DNA of 9,204 bases from Oscillospiraceae bacterium (GCA_017458025.1 JAFTGG010000042.1:1-9204); one strand, 5' to 3'. Shown: positions 1-6,821, numbered from the stretch's first letter. Translations and numbers: made by a program. The notes: a model not told the origin generated them from the sequence alone.

Positions 1-2
1 CT

Positions 3-452
3 ACAGGCCCCATCGGCCCTGCCGGACAGATATCGAACTTTGCGGATTTTTACGCCTTGATGCCGCCTGATAATGCGGCGACCGTCGCCCCCGGCACCGA
101 CGTCAGCTTCCCCCAAGACGGCCCCAACGGTGGCGCCGGCGTCACCCGAACCGGCCCGAGTTCATTCAATCTGGCACAGATCGGCTCGTATCAAATCCTG
201 TTTCAGGTGAGCGTCAGCGAGTCCGGTCAATTGCTGTTGACGCTCAATGGCGCGGATTTGGCATACACGGTGGCCGGACGGTCGACAGGCTCGTCACAGA
301 TCGTCGGGATGGCGATCGTCACGACGACGTCGGTCAACTCGATCCTGACGGTCCGAAACCCCGCGGGCAACTCGACGGCTCTTACCATCACGCCGCTCGG
401 GGGCGGTACCAGACCTGTTTCCGCGCACCTTGTCATTACGCAAATCGGATAA
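3..452 (+). CDS. Collagen-like exosporium/surface protein, C-terminal part (5' end outside window)
   Basis: The first codons read TGPIGPAG, the end of a Gly-X-Y collagen-like repeat. They are followed by about 140 residues of a beta-rich C-terminal domain resembling that of BclA-type exosporium glycoproteins (a C1q/TNF-like trimerising fold): FADFYALMPPDNAATVAPG, then alternating hydrophobic strands such as SYQILFQVSVS and the terminal HLVITQIG before TAA. In this family the collagen stalk projects from the spore or cell surface and the C-terminal domain caps it as a trimer. The start and any N-terminal targeting sequence lie left of the window, so the repeat length is unknown. The gene converges on the MBL lipoprotein gene with only 44 bp between stop codons, and I see no convincing terminator there. 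It is probably unrelated to the cluster on the other strand. The family call is good. A spore location is inferred, because similar proteins also occur as general surface filaments. Confidence 0.8.
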   Translation, partial: TGPIGPAGQISNFADFYALMPPDNAATVAPGTDVSFPQDGPNGGAGVTRTGPSSFNLAQIGSYQILFQVSVSESGQLLLTLNGADLAYTVAGRSTGSSQIVGMAIVTTTSVNSILTVRNPAGNSTALTITPLGGGTRPVSAHLVITQIG

Positions 453-496
453 AGTGTCAATGCGCCGCGCGGCATGCCTGCTCACGTTTCACGGCT

Positions 497-1363
497 TTAT
501 GCCCCGTTTTCGTAAAGCGCCAGCTCCGCGCCGTCGCCTCGAAGCGTCACCGCGCCCTCGCGGGTCAGGAGCGCCTTGACGCCCGCGCTCTCCAGCGTCT
601 CGACCACCTCCGCGCTCTCCGGCTCGTCGTCCGAGGACGTAATGACCGCATAGGCCGGCTGCGTCGATTCGATCAACGCGCCCAGCAGCGGCTCGTCCTT
701 CCCGTGATGCGGAACCTTCAGCACGTCATAGGTCCGGCTGTTGGCGGCAAGAAATTCGGAGAGCCGCTCCGTCTGCGCATCGCCCATAAACAAAAAGCCG
801 TTTGCGCCGTTCCGCGCGGAGACGATCAGCGAGGAATTATTGCTGTTGTCGGAGGAATATTTCGCCTGTCGGGGCGGATCGACCGTGTAGGAAACGCCGT
901 CGAGCGCGAATACAAGGGTCTCCTGAACCGTGACCGGCTCGATCTCCGCGTTGGCCAGCGCCTTGACGTATTTCTCATACTCCTCGCTGTCCTTCGGACG
1001 GCTGCTTTGCAGCACCGCGCCGACTTCGATATGGTTAATGATCCGCGCCGCGCCGCCGACATGGTCCTGATCGAAGTGCGTGATGATGAGACAGTCGAGC
1101 CGTTCGACGCCCTTTTCCTCCAAACACGCGAGAACGGTCTTGCCGAACCCTTTCTCCCCCGCGTCGATGAGGACGGCGCTGTTTGCCGTCGTCAGCAGGA
1201 TCGCGTCGGCCTTGCCCGCGTCGAAGAAATACACCTCTAAATCCGCCGCCTCCGCTGCGCGCTCCTCCGGCGCTTTTTTCGCGCCGGAGGCCGCGCCGCA
1301 GGAGGACAGCAGAAACGTCGTCACAAGCAGCAGCGCCAGCGCGCTTCTGTTCTTGACTCTCAT
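497..1363 (-). CDS. ComEC-like metallo-beta-lactamase-fold lipoprotein
   Basis: A 288-residue secreted MBL-fold hydrolase related to the detached C-terminal domain of ComEC/Rec2. The N-terminus has a lipoprotein signal: basic MRVKNR, a hydrophobic stretch, then LLSSC with the lipid-modified Cys at residue 22, so the protein should be tethered outside the membrane. The MBL core follows: FFDAGKADAILL (47-57), LIDAG (65-69), the metal motif THFDQDHVGG (95-104, His96/Asp98/Asp100/His101), FMGDA with Asp195, and VPHHG (217-221). ComEC-type MBL domains are phosphodiesterases or nucleases; the substrate here is unknown. Its ATG overlaps the stop of the DUF4956 gene by 4 nt (ATGA, 1360-1363), so it is the last gene of a coupled VTC-DUF4956-MBL unit. 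A competence role is unlikely, because the membrane channel and DNA-binding parts of ComEC are absent. A role in hydrolysing extracellular polyphosphate or phosphodiesters is inference. The fold is certain, the role is not. Confidence 0.88.
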   Translation of the reverse strand: MRVKNRSALALLLVTTFLLSSCGAASGAKKAPEERAAEAADLEVYFFDAGKADAILLTTANSAVLIDAGEKGFGKTVLACLEEKGVERLDCLIITHFDQDHVGGAARIINHIEVGAVLQSSRPKDSEEYEKYVKALANAEIEPVTVQETLVFALDGVSYTVDPPRQAKYSSDNSNNSSLIVSARNGANGFLFMGDAQTERLSEFLAANSRTYDVLKVPHHGKDEPLLGALIESTQPAYAVITSSDDEPESAEVVETLESAGVKALLTREGAVTLRGDGAELALYENGA

Positions 1364-2025
1364 AGCGCCGTTTTTGCCACGGGCTTGCCGCAGACGATGT
1401 TCAGGTTGCCGTTGCGGGTACGCAGCTCGTCCATGAACGCTTTGGTCGCGTGCTCGTCCTTAAGCGTGATCCGGTAAACCAGCTCATAAAGCGTGCCCAT
1501 GTTGGCGGTCTTGACGCGCTCCATCTCGGCGCTGCGAGTATACTTGGCGAACAGGTCGTCGAACAATCCGTCGTAGTCAAGGTTTTCGGCGATCGTGATC
1601 TTGAGCTCACGCTCGTCCGCCGCGCCCGCGCCGAAGCCGATGGCGGTCAGCAGCAGCGTAAACGCCGCCATGACGGCGAAGAACACTGCCGCCAGCGCCA
1701 GATAGCCCATGCCGGTGGCGAGGCCGACGGCCATGACGAGGAAGATCGAGCCGATCTCCTTCGCCGTGCCGTTGGCGGAGCGGAAGCGCACCAGCCCGAA
1801 GGCTCCGGCGACGGCGACGCCGACGCCGATGTTGCCGTTGACCAGCATGATGATGAGCTGCACCACGGCGGGCAGCATTGCCAGCGTCAGGACAAAGCTT
1901 TGAGAATACTTGGATTTATACATGCTCAGCGCCGCGGCGCCGAGCCCGAGGACAAGCGAAACCGCCGTGCAGAGGAAAAATGCGGACGCGGTAATTTCCG
2001 TCCCGGTGATGATCGTGTTAAGCAA
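1360..2025 (-). CDS. DUF4956 family membrane protein (TTG start)
   Basis: A 221-residue protein with four or five hydrophobic segments (about 13-35, 44-62, 66-78, 91-105, 107-130). It carries the DUF4956 hallmark GLVRFRSANGTAKEIGSIF between the third and fourth, and a soluble alpha/beta C-terminal domain (about 138-221). The family has no proven activity. It is often encoded beside VTC-domain polyphosphate polymerases in Firmicutes, so it may form or assist a membrane complex for the polymer. I choose the TTG at 2025-2023 rather than the in-frame ATG at 2055: a perfect AAGGAGG (2035-2041, inside the VTC codons for Lys-Glu) sits 9 nt upstream, and the ATG would have no such site. The TTG overlaps the VTC stop by 8 nt (TTGCTTAA), and the 3' end overlaps the next gene by 4 nt. 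Translational coupling is therefore likely in both directions. The family call is firm and the function is inferred. Confidence 0.88.
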   Translation of the reverse strand: MLNTIITGTEITASAFFLCTAVSLVLGLGAAALSMYKSKYSQSFVLTLAMLPAVVQLIIMLVNGNIGVGVAVAGAFGLVRFRSANGTAKEIGSIFLVMAVGLATGMGYLALAAVFFAVMAAFTLLLTAIGFGAGAADERELKITIAENLDYDGLFDDLFAKYTRSAEMERVKTANMGTLYELVYRITLKDEHATKAFMDELRTRNGNLNIVCGKPVAKTAL

Positions 2026-2752
2026 TGGAACGCGCCTCCTTAGAAGTTTCGACATAGGTATATGGCGTCAGGACGGCCTGCTTGTAATAAGCGCCGTACT
2101 TGGAAAAGGACGCGGAAACGATGTGATTCTCACTGAGCAAACGTGCCAACCACAGCGGCGCCGCGCCGGGAATCTTGATCTCCATGAGTATCCTGCCGTC
2201 GCCGAGCATGGGGTTGCCGCGGTCGCCGGCGCGCAGGTCTACGTCGGTATCGCGCCAGCGCAGGTTTCGGTCGAAGGTGATCCGCAGCTCGTCGTTTTCG
2301 ACGCCTGCGTACGCCTCGCGGTCGTAGGCGATGTAGACGGCGGGCATGGGGTGGTAGAAGCTCATGAACCAATCAATCTCGCGGCTGATCTGGCTCTCCT
2401 GCGGCGGCCTGCCGCCGCGCAGCCACGCGTCCGCCTCCGCCGCCGTCATGGTGACGCGGCGCTTATAGACCACGCCGTCGAACTTCTTCTTGATCTCAAC
2501 GAAGGCGAGCCCGCCGTCGTCTGGTACGCCGTAGCTGCGCACGCGCAGCTTTTCCTTGTAGACCGGCTTTTCCAGCGACGCGCGGATCAGTCCGTAGTCC
2601 GCGGTGTCGTAGTAGACGTTGCCGATTGTGTAGCGTGGGTGCTCATCGGGGCGCATATAGAACGCCATACCGAGGATCATAGCCTGATACTGTTCCCGCG
2701 TCAACATGTATTTCTTTTCATATCGTTTGAAACAGCTCTGAATGCCGCTCAT
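2018..2752 (-). CDS. VTC-domain polyphosphate polymerase
   Basis: A 244-residue protein of the VTC domain family (triphosphate tunnel fold), whose yeast member Vtc4 polymerises ATP-derived phosphate into polyphosphate. Charged tunnel-lining motifs typical of the fold appear in order: RYEKKY (10-15), VYYDT (47-51), KLRVRSY (68-74, Arg70/Arg72), FVEIKKK (84-90), YKRR (96-99), LRITFDRNLRWR (156-167), LMEIKI (189-194, Glu191/Lys193) and FSKYG (216-220). The length equals a stand-alone catalytic domain. There is no SPX domain and no transmembrane segment, so membrane contact probably comes through the overlapping DUF4956 gene. The ATG has a perfect AAGGAGG 8 nt upstream (2761-2767). A GC-rich hairpin abuts that site (2769-2793). 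It is the first gene of the VTC-DUF4956-MBL unit and is preceded by the leader module shared with the Cthe_2159 gene. Actual polymerase activity in this organism is inferred from the family. Confidence 0.9.
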   Translation of the reverse strand: MSGIQSCFKRYEKKYMLTREQYQAMILGMAFYMRPDEHPRYTIGNVYYDTADYGLIRASLEKPVYKEKLRVRSYGVPDDGGLAFVEIKKKFDGVVYKRRVTMTAAEADAWLRGGRPPQESQISREIDWFMSFYHPMPAVYIAYDREAYAGVENDELRITFDRNLRWRDTDVDLRAGDRGNPMLGDGRILMEIKIPGAAPLWLARLLSENHIVSASFSKYGAYYKQAVLTPYTYVETSKEARSIA

Positions 2753-2760
2753 ATCGTTTG

Positions 2761-2793
2761 CCTCCTTCGGGGCGGGAATGTTCTCTCCGCCCC
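2761..2793 (-). promoter_or_regulatory. RBS of the VTC gene with an adjoining leader hairpin
   Basis: On the minus strand GGGGCGG (2787-2793) can pair perfectly with CCGCCCC (2769-2775) across an 11-nt loop. One nucleotide after this 7-bp G+C stem comes the AAGGAGG of the VTC gene (2761-2767), 8 nt from its ATG. Such a stem may limit or time ribosome access. The first strand of the stem begins within the conserved GAGGGG block of the shared leader module. No known riboswitch class is recognised. Confidence 0.5.
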
Positions 2794-2836
2794 TCTGCTA
2801 TATACTTCGAGAGCAGCGCTTTTATTTTTGGGGTCG
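2790..2836 (-). promoter_or_regulatory. Shared leader module, copy A (upstream of VTC)
   Basis: Read on the minus strand this is CGACCCCAAAA, 25 variable nt, then TAGCAGAGGGG, 38 nt before the VTC ATG. The same two blocks with the same 25-nt gap occur before the Cthe_2159 gene (4572-4618). A third common word, AGAACATT, lies further downstream (2777-2784). CGAA also recurs at the same position within the gap. The sequence before TAGCAG (GTATATAG) could serve as a -10, but no consensus -35 is present. It may therefore be a promoter for an alternative sigma factor or an activator site plus leader start. Being a repeat is certain; the role is inferred. Confidence 0.6.
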
Positions 2837-2893
2837 GACGGCATATTTTTTGCGGGCCGCTTCGCCGTCAAAGGCTTTCGACTTTGTTGACGA

Positions 2894-2929
2894 TTTGAAG
2901 GCGGCGAGTGGATACTCGCCGCCTTCAAA
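2894..2929 (-). terminator. Long perfect hairpin after the Cthe_2159 gene (no U-tract)
   Basis: A 16-bp perfect inverted repeat (2894-2909 with 2914-2929, 4-nt loop) starts 5 nt after the stop codon of the Cthe_2159 gene. On the minus strand a T-run precedes the stem rather than following it, and the sequence after the stem (AATCGTCAACAAAG, reading on) is not U-rich. On the plus strand there is no T-run either. It may be a weak terminator, or an RNA-stabilising 3' stem that lets some transcription run on into the VTC genes. The pairing is certain; termination is not. Confidence 0.5.
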
Positions 2930-2933
2930 AAAC

Positions 2934-4517
2934 TCAGCGCGTTATCTGTTGGAGCAGCCAAAAGGGGACCTGCCCGCCGTTGCTCCGCATGCCGCCGTTC
3001 TGGTTGTTCGCGCCGCCCATCATGCCCTGATTCTGCATAGGCGTCTGACTCATGCCCTGATCCGGCGCGCCAAACGGATTCTGCTGGTTCTGCGTCGGCC
3101 CGTTGGGCTGATTCTGCGTCATGCCGCCCATCGCGCCGTTCTGTGCCGGAGCGCGCATACTGTTTCGGTTCTGGTCGAACTGCTGCGCCTGATTTGCTCC
3201 CTGCCGGTCCGTGTTCCGGCTCTGCTGACCGTTCCGCGGCTGCCCGCCGGACTGCTGCATGCCGTCCATCCGGCCCATCTGCCCGGGGCCGCCCATCATG
3301 TTGTCAGGCCCCGCCACGCCGCTGTAATTATTCAGCTCAAACTCGTCCGAGATGTAGCACTGCCCATCGTAGTCGATGCCCGCGTCACCGCCGTTGTTGG
3401 CGCTGCGAATGGTCGCGCTGCCCGAGATCAAATTGATGTTGCCGTTGGAATCGAGGCCGTCGGTTCCGGCGTTGACGGTCACGCTGCCGCCGGTGATGTT
3501 GATGGAATAATCCAGCGCGCCCTTGAACAGGCCATCCGCGTTGGCGGCGTTGACGCCATCGTCGGAAGCGGTGACGTTAACCGTGCCGCCCGCGATATTT
3601 ATGACCGTCGCCTCAAGCGCCTCGGTGCTGGAAGTGACCGTAACAGTGGGCGCGGCGCTCTCTGAGCCGATCGTCAGAATATGGTCGGCATGGATACCGT
3701 CGTCAGCGGCGCTGACCGTGACCTTGCCGCTGAGGATCGCCACGTCGTAGTTGGCATTGATGCCGTCGTTGGCCGCGTTGATGTTGACCGTCGCGCCGTC
3801 GATGACGAGATTGCCGTAGCCTTCGTCGTCATCCGTACCGCCGCTGACCTTGATGCCGTTCTTGGCCTCGCCGTTGAGCGTCAGCGTACCGCTGCCGGTG
3901 ATGTACGCGCTCGCGCCCGCCTTGATCTTGATCGCCGCGCCGTCATAATCGTCCGAGGCTTCGTTCGCGTTATCCTCCGCGTCCGTCAGCGTCACACTGC
4001 CGGAGACGATGATCTTCGCCGACGCCGCCTTGTTGACGGAGAGCGTCGCGCCGGTGGCGCTGGTCAGGTCAAGATCCCTGAGGATCAGCACCACGCCCGT
4101 CGTTCCCTTGGTCACGGTAATGCTGCCGTCCGAGCAGGAGCCGGTAATGATGTAGGTGCCGGAGGCTTTGATTTTCACCTCGCTGTTTTCTTCGCTCATG
4201 GTGATGGTCGTGGCGTTTGCCTCGTCCGCCGTCAGGGACGCGGCGCTGTTGGCAGTGATGCCTGCCGCGATCTCGGTGGGAGCGCTTGCGTATTGGGCGC
4301 TGCTCTGCATCCGGCCGGACATACCGCCCTGCTCCATGCCGCCGAAGATACCGTTTTGCCGGTCCCCGAGCATCGGAGCCTGTTGACCAAAGAAGTTGTT
4401 GCCGCCGATGCGGTTCTGAACGCCGGCGCTGTACGCCGCGCCCGCGCTTACGCCGCTTGCCAAAAGGGTCAGACAAAGGCCGCACGCCGCAGCCGTCTTC
4501 ACAAATTTCTTTTTCAT
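2934..4517 (-). CDS. Secreted Cthe_2159-family (carbohydrate-binding) beta-helix protein with Q/N/M/G-rich tail
   Basis: A 527-residue exported protein. Residues 1-31 form a signal peptide (MKKKFVKTAAACGLCLTLLASG). Residues about 80-400 form a right-handed beta-helix-like domain as in Cthe_2159, a polygalacturonate-binding, calcium-containing cellulosome-organism protein. Repeating rungs are visible: GNLVIDGATVNINAANDG (235-252), AILSGKVTVSAADDG (260-274), VINIAGGTVNVTASDDG (305-321) and INITGGSVTVNAGTDG (339-354). Their Asp-Asp-Gly turns are plausible calcium sites. Two low-complexity stretches flank the domain: about 38-74 and a long tail at 403-516 made mostly of Gly, Gln, Asn, Met and Pro (for example QNQGMMGGANNQNGGM). 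No sortase signal, S-layer repeat or C-terminal membrane helix is seen. AAAGGCGG lies 8 nt before the ATG. It is transcribed upstream of, and shares a leader module with, the VTC unit. The domain family is well supported. The ligand (glycan, calcium or polyphosphate) is inferred. Confidence 0.85.
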   Translation of the reverse strand: MKKKFVKTAAACGLCLTLLASGVSAGAAYSAGVQNRIGGNNFFGQQAPMLGDRQNGIFGGMEQGGMSGRMQSSAQYASAPTEIAAGITANSAASLTADEANATTITMSEENSEVKIKASGTYIITGSCSDGSITVTKGTTGVVLILRDLDLTSATGATLSVNKAASAKIIVSGSVTLTDAEDNANEASDDYDGAAIKIKAGASAYITGSGTLTLNGEAKNGIKVSGGTDDDEGYGNLVIDGATVNINAANDGINANYDVAILSGKVTVSAADDGIHADHILTIGSESAAPTVTVTSSTEALEATVINIAGGTVNVTASDDGVNAANADGLFKGALDYSINITGGSVTVNAGTDGLDSNGNINLISGSATIRSANNGGDAGIDYDGQCYISDEFELNNYSGVAGPDNMMGGPGQMGRMDGMQQSGGQPRNGQQSRNTDRQGANQAQQFDQNRNSMRAPAQNGAMGGMTQNQPNGPTQNQQNPFGAPDQGMSQTPMQNQGMMGGANNQNGGMRSNGGQVPFWLLQQITR

Positions 4518-4563
4518 GGTAGATACCGCCTTTCATATCTTAAAAAATGTTCTTTTGGTTCGG

Positions 4564-4618
4564 GAGGGTTTCCCCTCTGCTATTACATTCGGAAAGGCGG
4601 AACCGAATTTTGGGGTCG
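4564..4618 (-). promoter_or_regulatory. Shared leader module, copy B (upstream of the Cthe_2159 gene)
   Basis: Minus-strand CGACCCCAAAA, 25 nt, then TAGCAGAGGGG (4572-4618), 54 nt before the ATG. It matches copy A in both blocks and in spacing. TGTAAT just before AGCAG matches the -10 consensus at five of six positions, but the expected -35 place holds AAATTC. The GAGGG of the second block can close a 5-bp stem with CCCTC around a GAAA loop (4564-4577). AGAACATT follows at 4546-4553. It is probably the promoter and start of the leader RNA for the Cthe_2159 transcript. Confidence 0.6.
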
Positions 4619-4666
4619 ATGAAAAAATTTTTATGATATGGCTATCCCAAGCCGTGGCAGCAGTAG

Positions 4667-4698
4667 AAAAACCGCCTGATTTCTTGCGAAATCAGGCG
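4667..4698 (-). terminator. Rho-independent terminator of the two-component operon
   Basis: On the minus strand CGCCTGATTTC pairs perfectly with GAAATCAGGCG (4688-4698 with 4673-4683) around a 4-nt GCAA loop, then G and five T. It lies 48 bp past the stop codon of the histidine kinase gene. The plus-strand side has no T-run, so it acts on minus-strand transcripts. It separates the kinase operon from the Cthe_2159/VTC cluster. Confidence 0.85.
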
Positions 4699-4745
4699 AG
4701 CAAAAAATTCCGGACTGTAACGCTAACGACAGCGGGCGGAGCCGG

Positions 4746-6032
4746 TCACGGCTGTACCATGCGCAGGGTAAACCAGCCGTTTTCCGCCGCGTAATCGCAA
4801 AACGCCCCGTGCTTTTCGCAGTAGGCGGCGATGGACGCGGTGCCGAAGCCATGCCCCTTTTCCGACGCGACGGGCAGGCCCTTGTCGTCAAAGCGCACTT
4901 CGCCCTCGTAGGGATTGCTGACGCTGAACATGAGCTGCGGGCGGCGGATACACTCGCAATGGATGACGCGCCGCCCCTCCGGCAGCGGCCGGACGGCGTG
5001 GATCGCGTTTTCGAGCGCGTTGGCGAACACCGTGGAAAGCTCCGCGGCGGAGACGTCCAGCTTCTCCGGCACGTCCAGCGACGCCTCGATGCGGATGCCC
5101 TCCGCCTCCGCCATACCGAAGTAGGCGGCGAACATCGCGTCCAGCACCGTATTGTCGCACCAGCGGCGGGGCTTCGTCTCGGCAAGCGCCTCGGCGGAGG
5201 CGTCCACATAGGCGAGCGCCTCGTCCGTCTCCCCGCGCTCGAGCATCGTGCGCAGCGTCTGAATACGGTGCCGCTGATCGTGCCGCTGGACGGCCAGGCG
5301 CTTGTCCGCCAGCTCGGTCTGCTCGATACGCCGCTCCAGCGCCGCCGTCTGGATATCCAGAAACTGCTCCCGCTCGCGGCTCTCGTGCAGCTCCTGCTGA
5401 TGCAGCAGCGCGTCGAACAGCCGCCAGAAGGTCAGCGGCGTCAGCAGCATGAACAGGAACAGCTCGGGCAGCTCCGCGGGACGGTCGGTGATGGACGTGG
5501 GATAGTGGAGCATCAGATACTGCGTCACATAGTACATCGCGGTGAGCGCCGCAAACGCGCCCCAGCCCCGCACCGTGCCGCGCAGCACATATTGCAATGG
5601 TTCACGCACCTTACGCCAGAACAGCCAAAACACGAGCGGATAGAGAACCAGCCGCCCGAAAAAGTTGATGTAATAGGTCTCCGGCGTCAGGTAAGTGTTC
5701 AAAACATAGGTGAGAGCGATGATCTCATGCGTGATGCACTCGACGAAGAAGTAGGTGAAGATCGCGCGGGCGTCCCGATACTTCGAGATGAAGAAATAGA
5801 ACACGAGCAACGGCAGTGTGCGGCTCAACGGCGAAAGCTGTCCGCCGATCTGCGAGCCATACGCGCCGTAGGTCAGCAGCGTAAGCAGCATGACGAACAG
5901 CAGGACGACGGAGCCGATGGTCAAGGTCTTGCGCCGTGAATAGCGCGTCTCGGTCAGGGAGAGGACGATCACGTTCACCCATACGATCGCCCATACGGCG
6001 CTCAGCGCGTTGAGCAGTCTGAACCATTTCAC
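4746..6032 (-). CDS. GHKL-type sensor histidine kinase (AgrC-like), GTG start
   Basis: A 428-residue membrane sensor kinase. The N-terminal half has about six or seven hydrophobic segments (roughly 5-27, 38-57, 72-84, 91-112, 124-140, 156-172, 189-205), followed by a charged coiled coil (about 207-245). The phosphoacceptor box is QRHDQRHRIQTL, His251. The ATPase domain shows the N-box STVFANALENAI (333-344, Asn338/Asn342) and a glycine box GHGFGTASI (393-401). The domain order is that of AgrC-type kinases, which pass phosphate to LytTR regulators. An ATG further upstream (6089) would lie deep in the regulator gene. The GTG at 6032 is preferred because it overlaps the regulator stop as GTGA and has a G-rich site (AAGGGGG) upstream. 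The gene ends at a clear terminator. No AgrB/AgrD peptide pair is found in the window, so the signal is unknown. It is closely related to the truncated kinase at 8533-9204. Confidence 0.9.
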   Translation of the reverse strand: MKWFRLLNALSAVWAIVWVNVIVLSLTETRYSRRKTLTIGSVVLLFVMLLTLLTYGAYGSQIGGQLSPLSRTLPLLVFYFFISKYRDARAIFTYFFVECITHEIIALTYVLNTYLTPETYYINFFGRLVLYPLVFWLFWRKVREPLQYVLRGTVRGWGAFAALTAMYYVTQYLMLHYPTSITDRPAELPELFLFMLLTPLTFWRLFDALLHQQELHESREREQFLDIQTAALERRIEQTELADKRLAVQRHDQRHRIQTLRTMLERGETDEALAYVDASAEALAETKPRRWCDNTVLDAMFAAYFGMAEAEGIRIEASLDVPEKLDVSAAELSTVFANALENAIHAVRPLPEGRRVIHCECIRRPQLMFSVSNPYEGEVRFDDKGLPVASEKGHGFGTASIAAYCEKHGAFCDYAAENGWFTLRMVQP

Positions 6033-6748
6033 GTCTCGCCGCCCCCTTTCAGATAGTGCCGCAGCCACGCGGCGCGGAGCGTCGCGCACGGCGTTCGCGT
6101 CAGCGCCAGCCGCACCCCGCCCGAAAAGACAGCGCCCTCCTTGTCCACCATCGCCAGCGCCGCCAGATTGATCGCGAGGTTCGCGCCGCAGAGCAGGAAC
6201 CGCTCGTCGGCGAGCAGCGGCTCCACCGCCTCGCGAAACGAGCCGCGCAGCGACACGCTCTCCACGACGCGCTCGCGGCAGACGTAGCGGACGCAGCGGC
6301 CGTATTTCTCGGCGTAGAGAACGTCGTCAAACAGCAGAAACACGTCGCTGTCGCCGGTATGGACGAGCGTGCCCTCATTTTTCCGCTTTTGCAGCGCGGC
6401 GGCGCGGTCAAGCGCCTCAAAAAGCCGCTCCGGCTCCACAGGCTTGAGCAGGTATTGCAGCGGCCAGACCGCGAAGCTGTCCAGCGCGAAATCGGGCGAG
6501 GTCGTCAGGTATATGATCGCGCCGTCCTTGTCCCGCGCGCGGATGGCGCGGCCCAGCTCGATGCCGTCCATATCCGGCATGACGATATCCAACAGGTAAA
6601 GGTCGAAGCGCGCGCCCGCCTCCACCGCGACGCGCAGCACGCTCGCCGAGGAAAAGGCGATGAGCGGCGTACCCTGCCAACGCTCCACCAGAGCGGCGGT
6701 GTGTTCCCGCTCCCGCGCGTCGTCGTCCACCAGCGCGATACGCAGCAT
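6029..6748 (-). CDS. LytTR-family response regulator
   Basis: A 239-residue regulator. Residues 1-118 are a receiver domain with acidic pocket DDD (8-10), phosphoacceptor Asp54 in YLLDIVMPDMDG, Thr82/Thr83 and Lys102 in LLKPVEP. Residues about 124-233 are a LytTR DNA-binding domain: GTLVHTGDSDVFLLFDDV, YAEKYGRCVRYV and a C-terminal RLALTRTP. Instead of the usual His/Arg-rich recognition strand at the end (as in HRSYLVN) it reads LLCGANLAINLAALAMV. The Asn is retained, but the fit to consensus is loose. AAGGAGG (6757-6763) is 8 nt from the ATG. It is the first gene of an operon with the GHKL kinase, overlapping by 4 nt. Two 21-bp-spaced direct repeats upstream (6822-6851) suggest that it controls its own promoter. 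Other targets are not evident in the window. Confidence 0.92.
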   Translation of the reverse strand: MLRIALVDDDAREREHTAALVERWQGTPLIAFSSASVLRVAVEAGARFDLYLLDIVMPDMDGIELGRAIRARDKDGAIIYLTTSPDFALDSFAVWPLQYLLKPVEPERLFEALDRAAALQKRKNEGTLVHTGDSDVFLLFDDVLYAEKYGRCVRYVCRERVVESVSLRGSFREAVEPLLADERFLLCGANLAINLAALAMVDKEGAVFSGGVRLALTRTPCATLRAAWLRHYLKGGGET

Positions 6749-6780
6749 GAGCTTCGCCTCCTTCCCTGTGCGGTGTCGTT

Positions 6781-6789
6781 ATTATATCA
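6781..6789 (-). promoter_or_regulatory. Extended -10 promoter of the regulator-kinase operon
   Basis: On the minus strand TGATATAAT is a perfect extended -10 (TGN plus TATAAT), 33 nt before the regulator ATG. The -35 position at a 17-bp spacing (6804-6809) reads CGCGGC and does not match. A promoter with a good -10 and no -35 fits one that needs an activator, and the direct repeats at 6822-6851 are suitably placed. Confidence 0.65.
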
Positions 6790-6821
6790 TAACACGCCGC
6801 AGGGCCGCGCGGAATACTAAA

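Noticed and set aside
1910..2890. 326-codon open frame on the plus strand across the VTC gene
   Set aside because: Antisense to a recognised gene, no ribosome site and no domain; high GC leaves the complementary frame open.
2790..4618. A CRISPR array or recent duplication as explanation of the repeated leader module
   Set aside because: Only two copies about 1.8 kb apart, with diverged sequence between the conserved blocks and each at a gene start.
3681..4622. 313-codon plus-strand frame opposite the Cthe_2159 gene
   Set aside because: Shadow of the beta-helix repeats on the other strand; its Asp/Arg/Val-rich composition resembles no protein family.
4809..5939. 376-codon plus-strand frame opposite the histidine kinase
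   Set aside because: Composition dominated by Arg/Gln/His, typical of the complement of a high-GC gene; the kinase frame is clearly the real one.
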